Below, in pieces: positions 1 through 11,877 of a DNA stretch of 64,000 bases (its first letter is position 1; each line of letters opens with the position of its first letter). Source of the stretch: Margaritifera margaritifera (taxonomy: Eukaryota > Mollusca > Bivalvia > Unionida > Margaritiferidae). The translations under genes were made by a program, and so were the position numbers. The notes below the pieces were generated by a model, which saw nothing but the letters and a program-made list of their open reading frames with translations, had not been told where the DNA came from and searched no databases. Location: positions 1,933,001-1,997,000 of the forward strand of contig JAQPZY010001521.1 of the NCBI GenBank assembly GCA_029931535.1. Reading direction: 5' to 3'.

Positions 1-408
1 GCTGCATTCAAGGAGATAATGAAATTCATCACCCACGCAATTTTGCACGTCCAGGCAAATTTTCCCATCGTCCCTTATCTATATGTAAAAAACAATTGAA
101 TGTTTGAAATGTTATTATATGTGCCTTATATTTTCATAGAAGTTTTTTTTTTTTAAATTAATGTTCTAATTTTAATTCCGTTTTTAAAAATTCTGTATGT
201 ATCGACGTTTGTCGAGTTAGTAGTGGATCATTCCCATGTCTGTATAAACTGATCAAGAAGTCTTTCCATAAAGATTGTATTTAACCAGGATTTATTTAGA
301 ATATTTTGATTAACCCAAATAAATTGAAACGCATTTTCAGATAAGATGTTATGAATGCTCTCAATTCATTTATTTTTGCCTAGGTCATTATTATAATCAT
401 GTAACAGC

Positions 409-411
<3 letters not shown>

Positions 412-486
<75 letters not shown>
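412..486. repeat. (TA)n microsatellite
   Basis: Uninterrupted TA dinucleotide tract of about 75 bp inside the LINE fragment. Confidence 0.97.
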
Positions 487-487
<1 letters not shown>

Positions 488-1387
488 GACGATTTGGTTT
501 GTTCACCATTAATTATATTTATCCATTAGTCAACCATTCTCTTTTTTATTTGTGAATGTAGAGAGGGGTTCTACCAAGCTAACCAAAAAGCATATACGTA
601 TGGCTACATGTTTTAATTTTTACCACAGATATTAGACAGTCTAAATGAACCCGTTCCACCATGTTTAGTGGTCAAAACCCCAGATCTCAGCTGCATATGT
701 AATTACTGAAACTATTGTTATATCAAAAAGTTTAAGCTGACAATCTACATGCACATTAAGATTTATTAATCCTTTCCAAAGAAGATACATAGCTTTCTTG
801 GTTTGATTATTTAGGTTCTTAATTCCCAACCAATGTGTACCATTTTTTTTTTTTATTATTTTTTTTTTTTGCAAGGGTTAATCCTAAATATTTATAATTT
901 CTGACAATTTCAGTTTCTGAATCTCCTAATTTTTTCAACTTTACATTTTGTCTACTTCTACATTAAAAAAAAATTAAACTTTTCGTTTTGCATCCGTTAA
1001 CGATAAGCTTGTATTTTTGCTAGTAATTATTGAACACGTTAAGATTATTTTCCATATCTCTTCGATTATCTGAAAATACAACGGTATTGTATGCATAAAG
1101 TAAGATAACTAGCTCTAAATATCTTATTATATCTCCATCCAATAACTCAACTATAATGTCTTTTACAATTTAAACTAAATACTGGGCAAATAATACAGCA
1201 GCAAGATTTTCCTCTTGCCAAACTCGAAAGTCTCAGAAAAATATACAAATCCACAAATGTACTAAACATTCTTTGCTTTCTCCTATTTAAAAGTTCAAAT
1301 AAGGAATTTATCACAAAAATATTATCAGTTGTGAATTATCCTTTACGAACACCTGCCGTGCCCCAGATAGTAAATTTTCTTCTAGGA

Positions 1388-1592
1388 AAAGTCAAATTCT
1401 ATTGCCAAAAGTCAAATTCTATTGCCACAAAAGCCAAATTCTATTGCCACAAAAGTCAAATTCTATTGCCACAAAAGTCAAATTATATTGCCAAAAGTCA
1501 AATTCTATTGCCAAAAGTCAAATTCTATGCCAAAAGTCAAATTATATTGCCAAAAGTCAAATTATATTGCCAAAAGTCAAATTATATTGCCA
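1388..1592. repeat. Minisatellite of 19-22 bp units
   Basis: About ten copies of a unit close to AAAGTCAAATTCTATTGCCA, with variants carrying an extra CA after GCC or reading TTATA for TTCTA. It lies inside LINE sequence, which resumes on both sides. Open frames across it are a by-product of a stop-free unit, not a gene. Confidence 0.93.
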
Positions 1593-2059
1593 AGAAGAGC
1601 AGAGAAGATCTTACAGATACAACTCCTCAAAGTCATTTACCTGTAATTGGTATAATCTGAATTGTCTTACTTGCCTTTATATATCGGTTTAATCAACCCT
1701 GTAGCCCAGGTTTCTGTAACAATAATTTATTTTTAAAATCAGGTTAAAAATGTTACCTTATACAGGTAGAAAAATTGCTCCTGTTCATTTGAAATATTCA
1801 TTGAAGATGGAATCGTCAGCAGGAGACTTATTAGATTTAAAATTTCTCAGTACTTTTTGTATTTCATCTGAAGAGCTTGGTTCATTTAATACTATATAAT
1901 GATCTGTATTTAACAAACATTACCAATTTGTGGTATCAGGAAACAGATCAAGAGAATCGTACTGTTAGATGTTAGAAACGCATTCAACCTGGTCAATCAC
2001 ATTATTCTACGACATGAATTAGCATTTCATGGATGTTCAGAATGTTCTCTTTTTAGCTC

Positions 2060-2420
2060 ATATTTAAGTACTATATCTCAAACAATTTGTTTTAATAGCG
2101 ATTAAACACAGCCATTCCAAGTTAATGTAGGAGTCCCTCAAGAGTCCATTTTAGGACTGGTTTCTTTTACTGTTTATCAATGACCTCCAGTTGGTATCTG
2201 ACCATACTGCTATGTTCATCTACGCGGATGACACAGATGCTCAAGGTGCAAGTACAAACATAGATGAAATTGAGAGTAAGCTAAATTCTGACATGTCAAC
2301 CTTTTTTTTCAACTTTGTGTTCCAACGATGCTCTGTGAATACATTCTAAATAAAACCCCAAGGTTTCACTACTTGGCACTACTCAAAAGAAAAGGGTAAT
2401 GCAAAAGAATTTTTCTATAT
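2060..2420 (+). pseudogene. LINE reverse transcriptase fragment (family C)
   Basis: Plus-strand translation gives VNVGVPQESILGL, then after a frameshift LLFINDLQLVSDH and FIYADDTDAQGAS, then NIDEIESKLNSDMS. These are the QG-PQGSxLGP, INDL and YADD blocks of a non-LTR reverse transcriptase, with ILNKTPKVSLLGTTQK-like sequence downstream. Stops and frameshifts make it inactive. The part after about 2250 is also present in unit 2 (about 36775) and unit 3 (about 61360), so the left edge of recognisable unit 1 homology lies inside this element. Confidence 0.8.
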
Positions 2421-4348
2421 ATAGCGGATATGACAAACCTCACTGTGTCACTCGTGAAAAACCTGTGCGAGTAGTAGTTGCCGACATCATGGAATATACA
2501 AATCAACTCTATATGTAAGAAAAAAGAAAGAAAAAAAAAAGAATTACTGTTTACAATGGTTTGATGTTACTTCGTTTCAATTCTTGTTGCAATATTTGAC
2601 GATTATGTTTATCTTATCTTCTAAAATACATTGAACGGCTGCAAAATAATGTGTTTACATAGATAGTGAAATTCTTGCACTAATTTTCTTTTCGCCGTCT
2701 CCCATTACGCCCATCCCTCCCCGGGGACGCATTTAGGATTTGACAACTTCGCTGTCACATAATCTTCGTCTTGAAACGTGATGCTAAATATGATCATTCT
2801 CCCTAAATCTGTGTAGACTGAGTTCAGGCTACATGGCTGGTACTTTTAAAAAAATATGAACTTTGACTCCCACTTCTTGTTCTACCTATGCTGCGTCTAG
2901 GACCTGAAATCTTCGTTGTCATCTTACTTGTCTTCATGATACATCATGCCAAATACGATCATCATCCCTCAATCGTTGTAAATGCAGTTCAGATTTCAAG
3001 GAAACCGAGTGACGGAAGGACAAGTCAAATAACAATTTACCCGTGCGGATACAGAACAAATATTTTGATGCTAATAATAAAATTAAATAAATTTTGATAA
3101 TCATTGTTAGGCCATTTAATTTTGTCTTTTCCATTATGACGCATATCAACCTTTATGCAAACTTTACGTTGCCGAAAGCTGTTAGTTGTGGGACCTCAAC
3201 CTTAAATCATAAACACTAATAGGTGCCCATTTCAATCTATAGACACTATTTACTATATTGTCCCAAGATGCGTCATAAATTCTGTTTATCCAAAATTGTC
3301 ATTTATGTACATTTAAAAGGCAATTTGTATGTTCGATCTTTTCGATTGATACTCAGTAAGGAAGATTTAAACTAGTCTTGGGATGGATCGTTACCGATTG
3401 TCAATATCCTCGGGGGATAACGAATCAATAAAAAGGCCACGTATATAATAAACATTTACTATCAATTAGTTGCAATTACTTTTTAAATTGACATAGACAA
3501 TACTACAATTGACAATATTTAGAAAGTAAGCGTTTACTATCAATGAGTTATTTTTAATTTTTCAAATTTGAAATTGACAATACCCAAAGGGGATGGATGT
3601 GGTGTGAGATATAGCAACATAGGAGTGATGTATACTTGCATATCAATTAATGAGTAAAGTTTAAAGGTCCAGATCTTTATAAAGTCATACGTCAAGTTTA
3701 TACAACAGCTCCATTCCTTCACCAAAAGTAGACCTAATCGGGAATTTGCAAAGAAGAAACAGACCTTTCATAACAACAGGTAAATTACAAGTCACAAATT
3801 CAAAAGCAATATCTGCCTATATAATTTGTATGTATATTGTAGATTCAAAATTATTACTTCATAATTGAAGTAAAAAAGTCATTAATAATTGTAAAATGTT
3901 ATATGAGCAAACAGGGCGACAGAATTTTATACCAATTTATAAAATATTTCCTGCAGTGGTAAAGAAATGAAACTGTGCATTCTTTCAACAGCTGATGCAG
4001 GTGTTTCCAGTTGTTTGAAAACTTGATTCAGTTGTTTACAGTTCCCAGAATCATAAAACTGCGGAAGTAAAGTTTTTAGACATTTTTCTTTCTTTTCGAA
4101 TGTGAAACGACGAGTTTGTAATTCCTACCCCATCTCTCGCCAAACAGTTTGCTTATAATGTCTTCGTTCTCCAATGAAATGGGAGTTTATATGATTTAGA
4201 ACATTATTTTACCTTGAATGGATTTGAGCACCTTTTGCGATGTTGTTGGCAGTGGTCATCAACAAACTTGATCAATAACACACACTGCAGAATTCCTGCT
4301 TGTTGTAAACTATTTCAATTGATATGCTGATATAATCTGTTTTCTTTC

Positions 4349-4371
4349 TTTCTCTCTCTCTCTCTCTCTCT
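4349..4371. repeat. (TC)n microsatellite
   Basis: Short TC tract followed by TGTTTGTGTGAGTGTGTGTT. Confidence 0.9.
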
Positions 4372-5854
4372 GTTTGTGTGAGTGTGTGTTTAAGCCCTAA
4401 TTTCTCAGTTTTATTTGAATATTCCATATATTTGATGGCTTTCTGGAAAGTCATTGATACATTAAGTTTGATATGCCATTGGGAAAACAATTCAATTGAG
4501 GAACAAATTAGTGGAAGCCCACAGGACAAACACCTTATCCAATATCTCCTCCATGATCAACCCTTAGGGGACAGCTATTGGGTTTATAAACAAACTAATT
4601 GAGCTCGAAGAATCAGATCAATCTCGATAATATCTAATCTGTCACAAAGTCAGGTTTTATTTGAGTGAAGGTACTTGTATGGGGCTGGGATTGAGAAGTA
4701 ACTTAGTTTTGTTAAAGTATACAGGAACTACTTCTACGCTTCGCTGCGAGGGACTTCAGTCTATTTATTATGTATCCCCCACCCCCAAGGGTCGTAACCT
4801 AAATCTGTTATATCTATTAGTTGTCCCCCTGCTGTACGTGCGTGTATAAAGTGTGGCGAAACATATTGGACAAATTTCACTGTAATTGCATTTCTTTAGA
4901 TTGACATTTACTCCATACCCTCGCGTCACCCCCATCCACCAACCCTCCACCCACCAACCCAACCCAGATCACATTGGTCCCAGGAGAGGGGTCAAAAACC
5001 TATACCCTCTCGTAAATCATGTGCAAACTATACACCAACTTGGGTGAATTTCCACCCAGTGGTTTAGGAAAAAGTATTAGGGACAGACAGATAAAGAGAC
5101 GGATCTTGCAGTCTAGCAACAATATTAGGCACACAAAATATAATTATCTTCTACAAAATGTAGTCATATTCAAACTATGTCAATATGTTGTAAACTGAAA
5201 GTTATATACCTTCAAGCTATGGTGGAGAGTTTATACATTTTGCTAGAATATAATGTTTACTTCATGTATTTAATTATCTGATATTGACTATATACCTTCT
5301 GAGCTGTCGCCAATCGAACACAATGTATTACGTAAATGATGTGAAAAACAAGCGCTTTGTGTAAGGCAGCATTTTAAATTTTGTTCTGAAGAAGTTAGGG
5401 TTCTCAATAGGTTTTGAAACTCAATTGCTCCTGCACTTGCGTAGTAGGTTTTGTGGACGTCTGGTCGAGCAATGCAATTTGAGTTTTTTTATATTGGTAC
5501 TACTTTTGTGATTGTGCCTTACCGTCGCGCACAGCCTTCCCGTTGACAATAAATACAACATTAAGGCGTCTTTCGTGACCAATAACTCTTCATTTCATTT
5601 CGGACAGGATATCACAACTTGCATTAAAAGGAGTTAATTTTAACACAACGTTTATTTATAACTAATAGCACTGTTCCGCATTTCGCACAAATCAAAGATA
5701 GTGCAAATGACTATATACACAGAATTACTCGACAGTCTCACTCACGCCTTGGTAGTTCCTGTGTTTAGAGTATCATTACAGAAGTCCATTAAGTTTGATT
5801 TCTCCTACAGTAGATGTTATTTGTATCCTTAATTTTCATTGTCTCTTTCCGTTT

Positions 5855-5857
<3 letters not shown>

Positions 5858-5921
<64 letters not shown>
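5858..5921. repeat. (CT)n microsatellite
   Basis: About 64 bp of CT repeat. The unit 2 counterpart near 40785 is only a short interrupted tract, so it expanded here or contracted there. Confidence 0.96.
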
Positions 5922-5924
<3 letters not shown>

Positions 5925-6751
5925 CCTTTTCTCGCCTACAATTTGATCTCGTATCCTTCAACTAACATAGGGATATTACATAATAAAAAGCGTACTAGTC
6001 TTTTTAAATAAAATCATTTAGATCTATGGAATATTTGCGTTGTAATTCTGTTACTAAGTGTACAGAATTAAGATATCATATTGTAGTTTAAACAATATTT
6101 ATATAAAAATAAGTCTTCAGATAAATTTCAAACCAATGCAATATCTTGGGATTCAGTAGAAAACTAGAAGCTTATAAAAAATAAAAAATAAAATAAAAAT
6201 AAAATTCCTTACCCTATTACAAAGACATTTTAAGAATCAATATTTGTCGACCGAATTAAAGTGGATAGATCATATACAAATATAAGTATATGTCTAGTCA
6301 TGTACGTATTGGAGAGATCATATAATAGTGGAAGAAAGTTGTCAGCGGTATCATTGACTATATTATATCACTTGTGCCATTTTTATCAATTTGGCCTGAC
6401 TTTAAAATTGATTTTACCGACTTCTTTCAAGGATAAAAAAAATTCTTTGAATTAATAAAAAACAATGAAATGGTGACATTAGAAGACTGAAAAATGGAAT
6501 AGACACGAATCGCATCTCTTGCATGTGAGAAAAGAGATGAAGGTCTCAATCCCGGCAAACTTATGCAGCATATTGTGCTAGCTGGAATACCCAACCCCAC
6601 CACGTCTTATATCAACATACCTTATTATGATCGATAACTTAGGTACAATGTGTGAGAATTTTTCCGAGTTTCGTTGGCGTCGTCATCTCAGTAATTATCA
6701 ACTCGATAACTTTGCACGTTGATTATGATGATGATAATATTGCTGCTGCTG

Positions 6752-6770
6752 GTTCTTCTTCTTCTTCTTC

Positions 6771-6829
<59 letters not shown>

Positions 6830-6858
6830 CGCGCGGACAGAATGTATACAATAAAGTC

Positions 6859-6905
<47 letters not shown>

Positions 6906-6908
6906 TTT
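6752..6908. repeat. Compound TTC / TTA / TTTA microsatellites
   Basis: A TTC tract runs into TTA repeats up to about 6829. A second TTTA tract lies at about 6861-6908. Shorter versions are present in unit 2 near 41665-41750. Confidence 0.95.
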
Positions 6909-7894
6909 CCTTGTTTATTCCAGGGCGCTATGCTCAAATTCTTATGATTTTCAAGCAACAAAACGACTCTAGTCTTTTAAATTGAAAAGCTGCATTTTGT
7001 GTCAATTTATCAGCTGACAAATAAAACACAGGCACACATCAGATCTGTTACTTACAGATGACACTTGCCAAGCAATAGAGTTTGTAATCCAAATATCAGA
7101 TGTAGACATACGATATCGAACGTCCGACATCTCTCTTGACATTTCGCATGCAAGATGTAGGCACAAACATCAGCGATTTTAGATAACAGCTATGACAGAC
7201 AGACATCATGGTGAATTCCAGTATAGTGTAGTACCTTAATGTTTGCAATTACCTGATGAATTTTGGACATGTAAACTCGAGATTTGATAATGATTTACTG
7301 AAAGGTTTGAGAGTATCGGAGAACATTATTATGCGGAAATAAATATCAAATATTTTGTTTAGCTATTGCGGTTAATATTTTATATTAAAAGATAACACTA
7401 CCATTATTATATTTTTGTTTGGTGAGGGGGTGGGGGGATTGGAGTGGGGTTGGGGTTAAAAGGCAAAGAAGATTCAAATTTGTTCTCAGGGGCATCATAT
7501 ACACAGTATACATAGATAGAATCTACCTATATAGCTTACAGCAGGCATCATTTAGGAGAATCTCTTGCGATCAATCGACTTATCGAGGTTCGTATCAACA
7601 CAGTTTTAACAGCTGACGTAAAGGTTATTTAAAACAGAAATACGATACTTTTTGTATCCTCCCTAATGGCGTACTCGTATACCATACAGATGATTTGCAT
7701 GATTTTGCGTAGCGATGGACCTGAGACTTAATATATAAGCATCGGGGGTCCTGTTGGACGAGTTGAAAGAAACAAATAATATTCTCCTGATTCACCTCTC
7801 AACCAATAAAGCCTCCACCAAAACGCTATTGACAAAGCAGTATTCAATACAGAATTAAAATATAATATCGCCGCTAATCTACAATGTATCAGTT

Positions 7895-7896
<2 letters not shown>

Positions 7897-7949
<53 letters not shown>
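7897..7949. repeat. (GA)n microsatellite
   Basis: GA repeat of about 53 bp. The syntenic unit 2 site near 42405 has a short interrupted GA tract. Confidence 0.96.
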
Positions 7950-7953
<4 letters not shown>

Positions 7954-9299
7954 AGCGTACCATTTCACCATACCTATCCGCATCTCTATAATCTGTCGTA
8001 AGAAAAAGTCACCCTCGGCTGCCTGAGACACAGCAGCCAGCACGCCATATCTAGTACCTTCCTATGAAACAAATACTTTAAATCTTGCTTATCTCTAGTT
8101 ACTGACGAATACACAAGACAAAAGGAGACTTACAACAAACAAATAACTGCGACCTTATCAAGCACTTTCAAAATTGCAGAACCAGTGCCTGCACGAGATT
8201 CACATACTAGAAAATTACATTGCAAACCAGTGTCTACACGTGATTCACATACCAGGGCATTATCAAAATAAAGGGGTGATTTCAAAAAATGTAATATTGT
8301 GATGTAAATTTTATTGAACACAAAGCATTCAGAAGAGGGAATTCTCCCGATAATCAGCCTTGGCTCAGAACCCGGCCGTTATTTGGGACTGTGCCCTCTC
8401 TCATACTTTAATACATAAAACAACATAAGGAATCTTCATAAAATGTAAGCTTCCAATATCATACATTGGCACGTGCGATGAACGCGCAGTTTTACGAAAA
8501 ATGTATGGATTACAAGGAAGCATGCAATCCTAAATAGTAGTTGAGCACATATTCGTATGTAATCACGTGATTAGGTACAAACTAACATTTCAATTTGATT
8601 TTAAAAAAATAAAAATAAAAGGTAAACGTATGAATAAAGTTTTCTTTTTTATAATTAAGATTTTTGGACTAGGAAGCATTTGGTAAAGTTTTAAATCTGC
8701 AATGTAGGATCGTACTTGCAAACTGGTACGCACGCATGTACCATCACACGCACGCAAGCACGCACACACGCACTCATGGACATAATCAGGTAGTATACAG
8801 TTGAGACAGAAATGCTCTCGACGTTATTGTTGTAAAAGCCAACACGAGATCACCTTGTCTGCGTAACGATGACAAGTGCGACAGATCAAGAATTAGTATC
8901 AATTTGAGCATAGTCATACAATATAAATGACTAATTTGTTGTCTACAATGTGGAGTTACAAAATATTATGTGATATGTTAACATGTTATCGTTAAGCCAA
9001 ACTGCATAATTCAATGTATTGAAATATTTAATAGCCTGGATACTCGGATGTGTCTTAGACATAGACTTCAAGAAAACTAGATTTTTCTTTACTATGACCA
9101 AGTTGTTCGTCAGGAAATCAACCAGCCAATCATTATTCCGGAAATTAAGGTAGTTCAAGTTTTTTTTCATACAAATAGCCGGTTCGTTTGATTCGCAAAC
9201 GATTTGTGGGATTATCTGATACAGGTCTACATATGTTAACAAATTTCTCAAAAGACCTTAGCTTAACAAATTAACACTTTTGACACCAAAGATTGTAAA

Positions 9300-9747
9300 G
9301 ACCTCGGGGAAGGCAAGCCAACGGGCAGATCAACAGTGCGAGATGATTGGGTGGCCCCAGATTTAAAGTCCTCCGCGTGGTATTTTCAGTAATTCATTTT
9401 CATCACTCATCAGTTAGGAACATAGGGGCCACTGGTCGCAATAATGGGTTATTCTTCTCTCAACATTGTTATGACATCAGTAAACAAAATCTAAACAAGA
9501 ATCAGACTTAAACCTAAAAGCGCACTAAAGACCTTTTTCGAATGTGTTGCCTGGCGGATTTGTGTTTGTGTAATTTGACGGTTTTATCTCAGTCAAAAGT
9601 CTCAAGCTATACATTTATTTGTGCTATGCTACAACTGTGAACAGATTTTACCAAACTACATACATGAATATAAACGTCACAAAGCCTGCTTTAAATTTCA
9701 TCGCGCACAAAAGTGTCAGTTAAACATTAATATTGGAGACCGTCAAG
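9300..9747 (+). promoter_or_regulatory. Conserved 5' flank / candidate proximal promoter of CDC25 copy 1
   Basis: About 450 bp directly upstream of the first coding exon, closely matched by 43620-44071 upstream of copy 2. An inverted CCAAT box (ATTGG, 9346-9350) is conserved in copy 2 at 43682-43686. A TATAAA at 9669-9674 lies 74 bp upstream of the ATG, but the copy 2 counterpart reads AAATAAAC. A CGTCAC half-site follows directly. An in-frame TAA at 9721 shows the ORF does not extend upstream. The promoter role is inferred from conservation and position only. Confidence 0.45.
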
Positions 9748-11833
9748 ATGAAAACTTCAAGGTGAGTAGTAAATTGAGAACATCATGTACTATTTGACAT
9801 ATAATCGGGTTCATATAAAAGAAAAAGAAAATGGTACAATAATCTGCATTAAACTTTTGTACTATTTATTTATTTATGTTACAATAATGATGGTGGTTAT
9901 TGTGTTATTATTGTCGTCCTATTCATGATCATAATCATCATCCTCTACACGATTTAGTATTTAACTCTACTGCTTAACGTCTCTTTCAAATGACTATTTT
10001 TTAGTTTATTTAGAAAATAAATGCATGTAAAACACATCCTGATGATATTTGTTTTCCTTTTCAGACTTCGCTTGGGCTCAGAGATGAATGATTCTGTAAG
10101 TATACAACTACTGTCATTACCACTACTACTAATAATATAACTATACTATTATAATTGTTGATGCTACTGCAGCTACTACGACTACTACTGTTGATGCTAC
10201 TGCAAATACTCCACCACTACTACTACTGTTACTACAATCAACAGCACCACTGCTAATACTACTACTACTACTTGCAAGGTCATGTGCCACAAGTGGGAAT
10301 CTGTTGTTAATAATTATCAGCCATCAAAGATATAGTTGACGTAATGGAAATGTGTAGCAATGGTTCCTGACTTTTTTAACTTTTTTTTATACCTCTTTGT
10401 TAACTTTTGTTCTTCAACACCTAGAAGAAAAACTTTCGTATAAGACCAATGGCTCAAGTACCAAATTATATAATGAAGAAAATATATAATTGGGGTGGAA
10501 ACGCATGAGTATTTTCTAAGTTTACAGTATGGTTGTAAGTCATATAATAACATCCATATAATAGAATATATATAATTACACAATTTCTAAAGTGTTTTTC
10601 CTTAGCTTGAAGGCAAAATATATAAACTTTGCTGTTTGTCTGTTTACCTCATCAGATTTATTACAAAGTAAATTGCGAAATATTTCATAAGATGGACATT
10701 TTAATAGTACTTTAGTAGTAACTTAAATCTTAATTCTGATTATTTTGGGCATTTTAATAAAAAAAATGGAATTCATCTTCAATTTCTCCACTGTCACATA
10801 AATAACATAATCTACGTGCCCTATCGAAATTTTGTTGTTTGTCTTGTAACTATATGAATAGGAAGTTCTCCTAAACTAACGAGAGTGTACAACCGTCTTA
10901 TTACGTTGTTTTCAACAACATATAAGTATTTTTTCACATCCTATAAAACTTGTATAATTCCTATAATTCTTTAAAGGGGTTGATTCATTTACTTCCATTC
11001 TTGCAAGTTACAATCCATTAACCGTTGTCCCAATTGCACAATATAAATCAATTAACATTGCAAATATCGTGTGATATCGACACAAAACCAAACCCATATT
11101 TACAAAGTAGCTGTCCAATGTAAGTTGCCCAAGTTATTCTCTCGCTATCATACAGTGCCCTTAACATCATGTAGAATTTCCTGGGATATCTATATCTAGA
11201 CATGTACAACAATTTACACCAATATGTTATACATCTAATATAATATAACAGTCAATATACATATTATAACGTCCACATTCATCAAGAGCTCCCATGTCTG
11301 AAGACTGTCTTCCAAAAGACAAATGAAATGTACAGAACCGTTGATGGAATTTCTCTATAGATTTTCTATTCTTGTATCCCCAAATCTCAGATGAATAGAG
11401 GAGAACGGGCTTAATACGACCATCAAATAATCTGAACACAATATTTGGTAATTGAGATCCAAGTTTTCTTATTAATTTTCTTGACTGAGATGAAAGCTTT
11501 ATAAGATTGTATAACAAGTCTTTCAATTGCTTTTGACCAATTTAATCTGCTAGAAAACATTACTCCCATAATAATTATAATAAGTTAACAATTTTATATT
11601 CTCATTACGATAAGTCCACTTTTCAAACTTCTTAAGTCTACCACCGTTTCTAAAAACAATGATATTTGTCTTATCCATGTTTACAGTAAGACCCGATGTT
11701 ACACAAAAGACCCACAGTGTGTCAATCTTTCTTTGTAATTCTAAAACAGTCATCAGCATAAAGTAACAGAATCATATTTGTAAATCATTGTCAACAAAGA
11801 TTCCAGTTCCACCATTTTCATTCATTCATCATA

Positions 11834-11877
<44 letters not shown>

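Larger units (their letters stand above)
1..1990 (-). pseudogene. Decayed LINE retrotransposon ORF2 fragment (family A), runs off left edge
   Basis: Minus-strand reading, in several frames with stops, gives pieces of a non-LTR reverse transcriptase from its palm/thumb to its C-terminus. At about 1040-1110 there is a degraded YADD-like segment with VVFSDN. A KYLGL motif lies near 885, and LFDITIVSVITYAAEIWGF at about 670-740. The C-terminal region with RWEN and DEFHYLLE lies at 1-110. The same family occurs at 10369-11830 and 29400-34650. It is interrupted by a (TA)n tract and a minisatellite, and frameshifts and stops show it is dead. The right limit is approximate. Confidence 0.75.
2420..9299. 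other. Non-coding 5' flank of CDC25 copy 1
   Basis: No exon or RNA gene found. The segment aligns discontinuously with 37000-43620 of unit 2 and, for its first about 2 kb, with 61500-64000 of unit 3. It contains a degenerate repeat of about 160 bp around 2690-3080 (GTGTAGACTGAGTTCAGG-type motifs), the microsatellites listed separately and many short frames with stops. A near-duplicated segment of about 50 bp with a TTCACATAC core lies at 8160-8260. Confidence 0.7.

Noticed and set aside
4272..4529. Frames conserved in part at 39157-39411 and 63595-63939 (all minus strand)
   Set aside because: They share sequence only because the units are duplicated. Frames are broken differently in each unit and run through GT/TC repeats.
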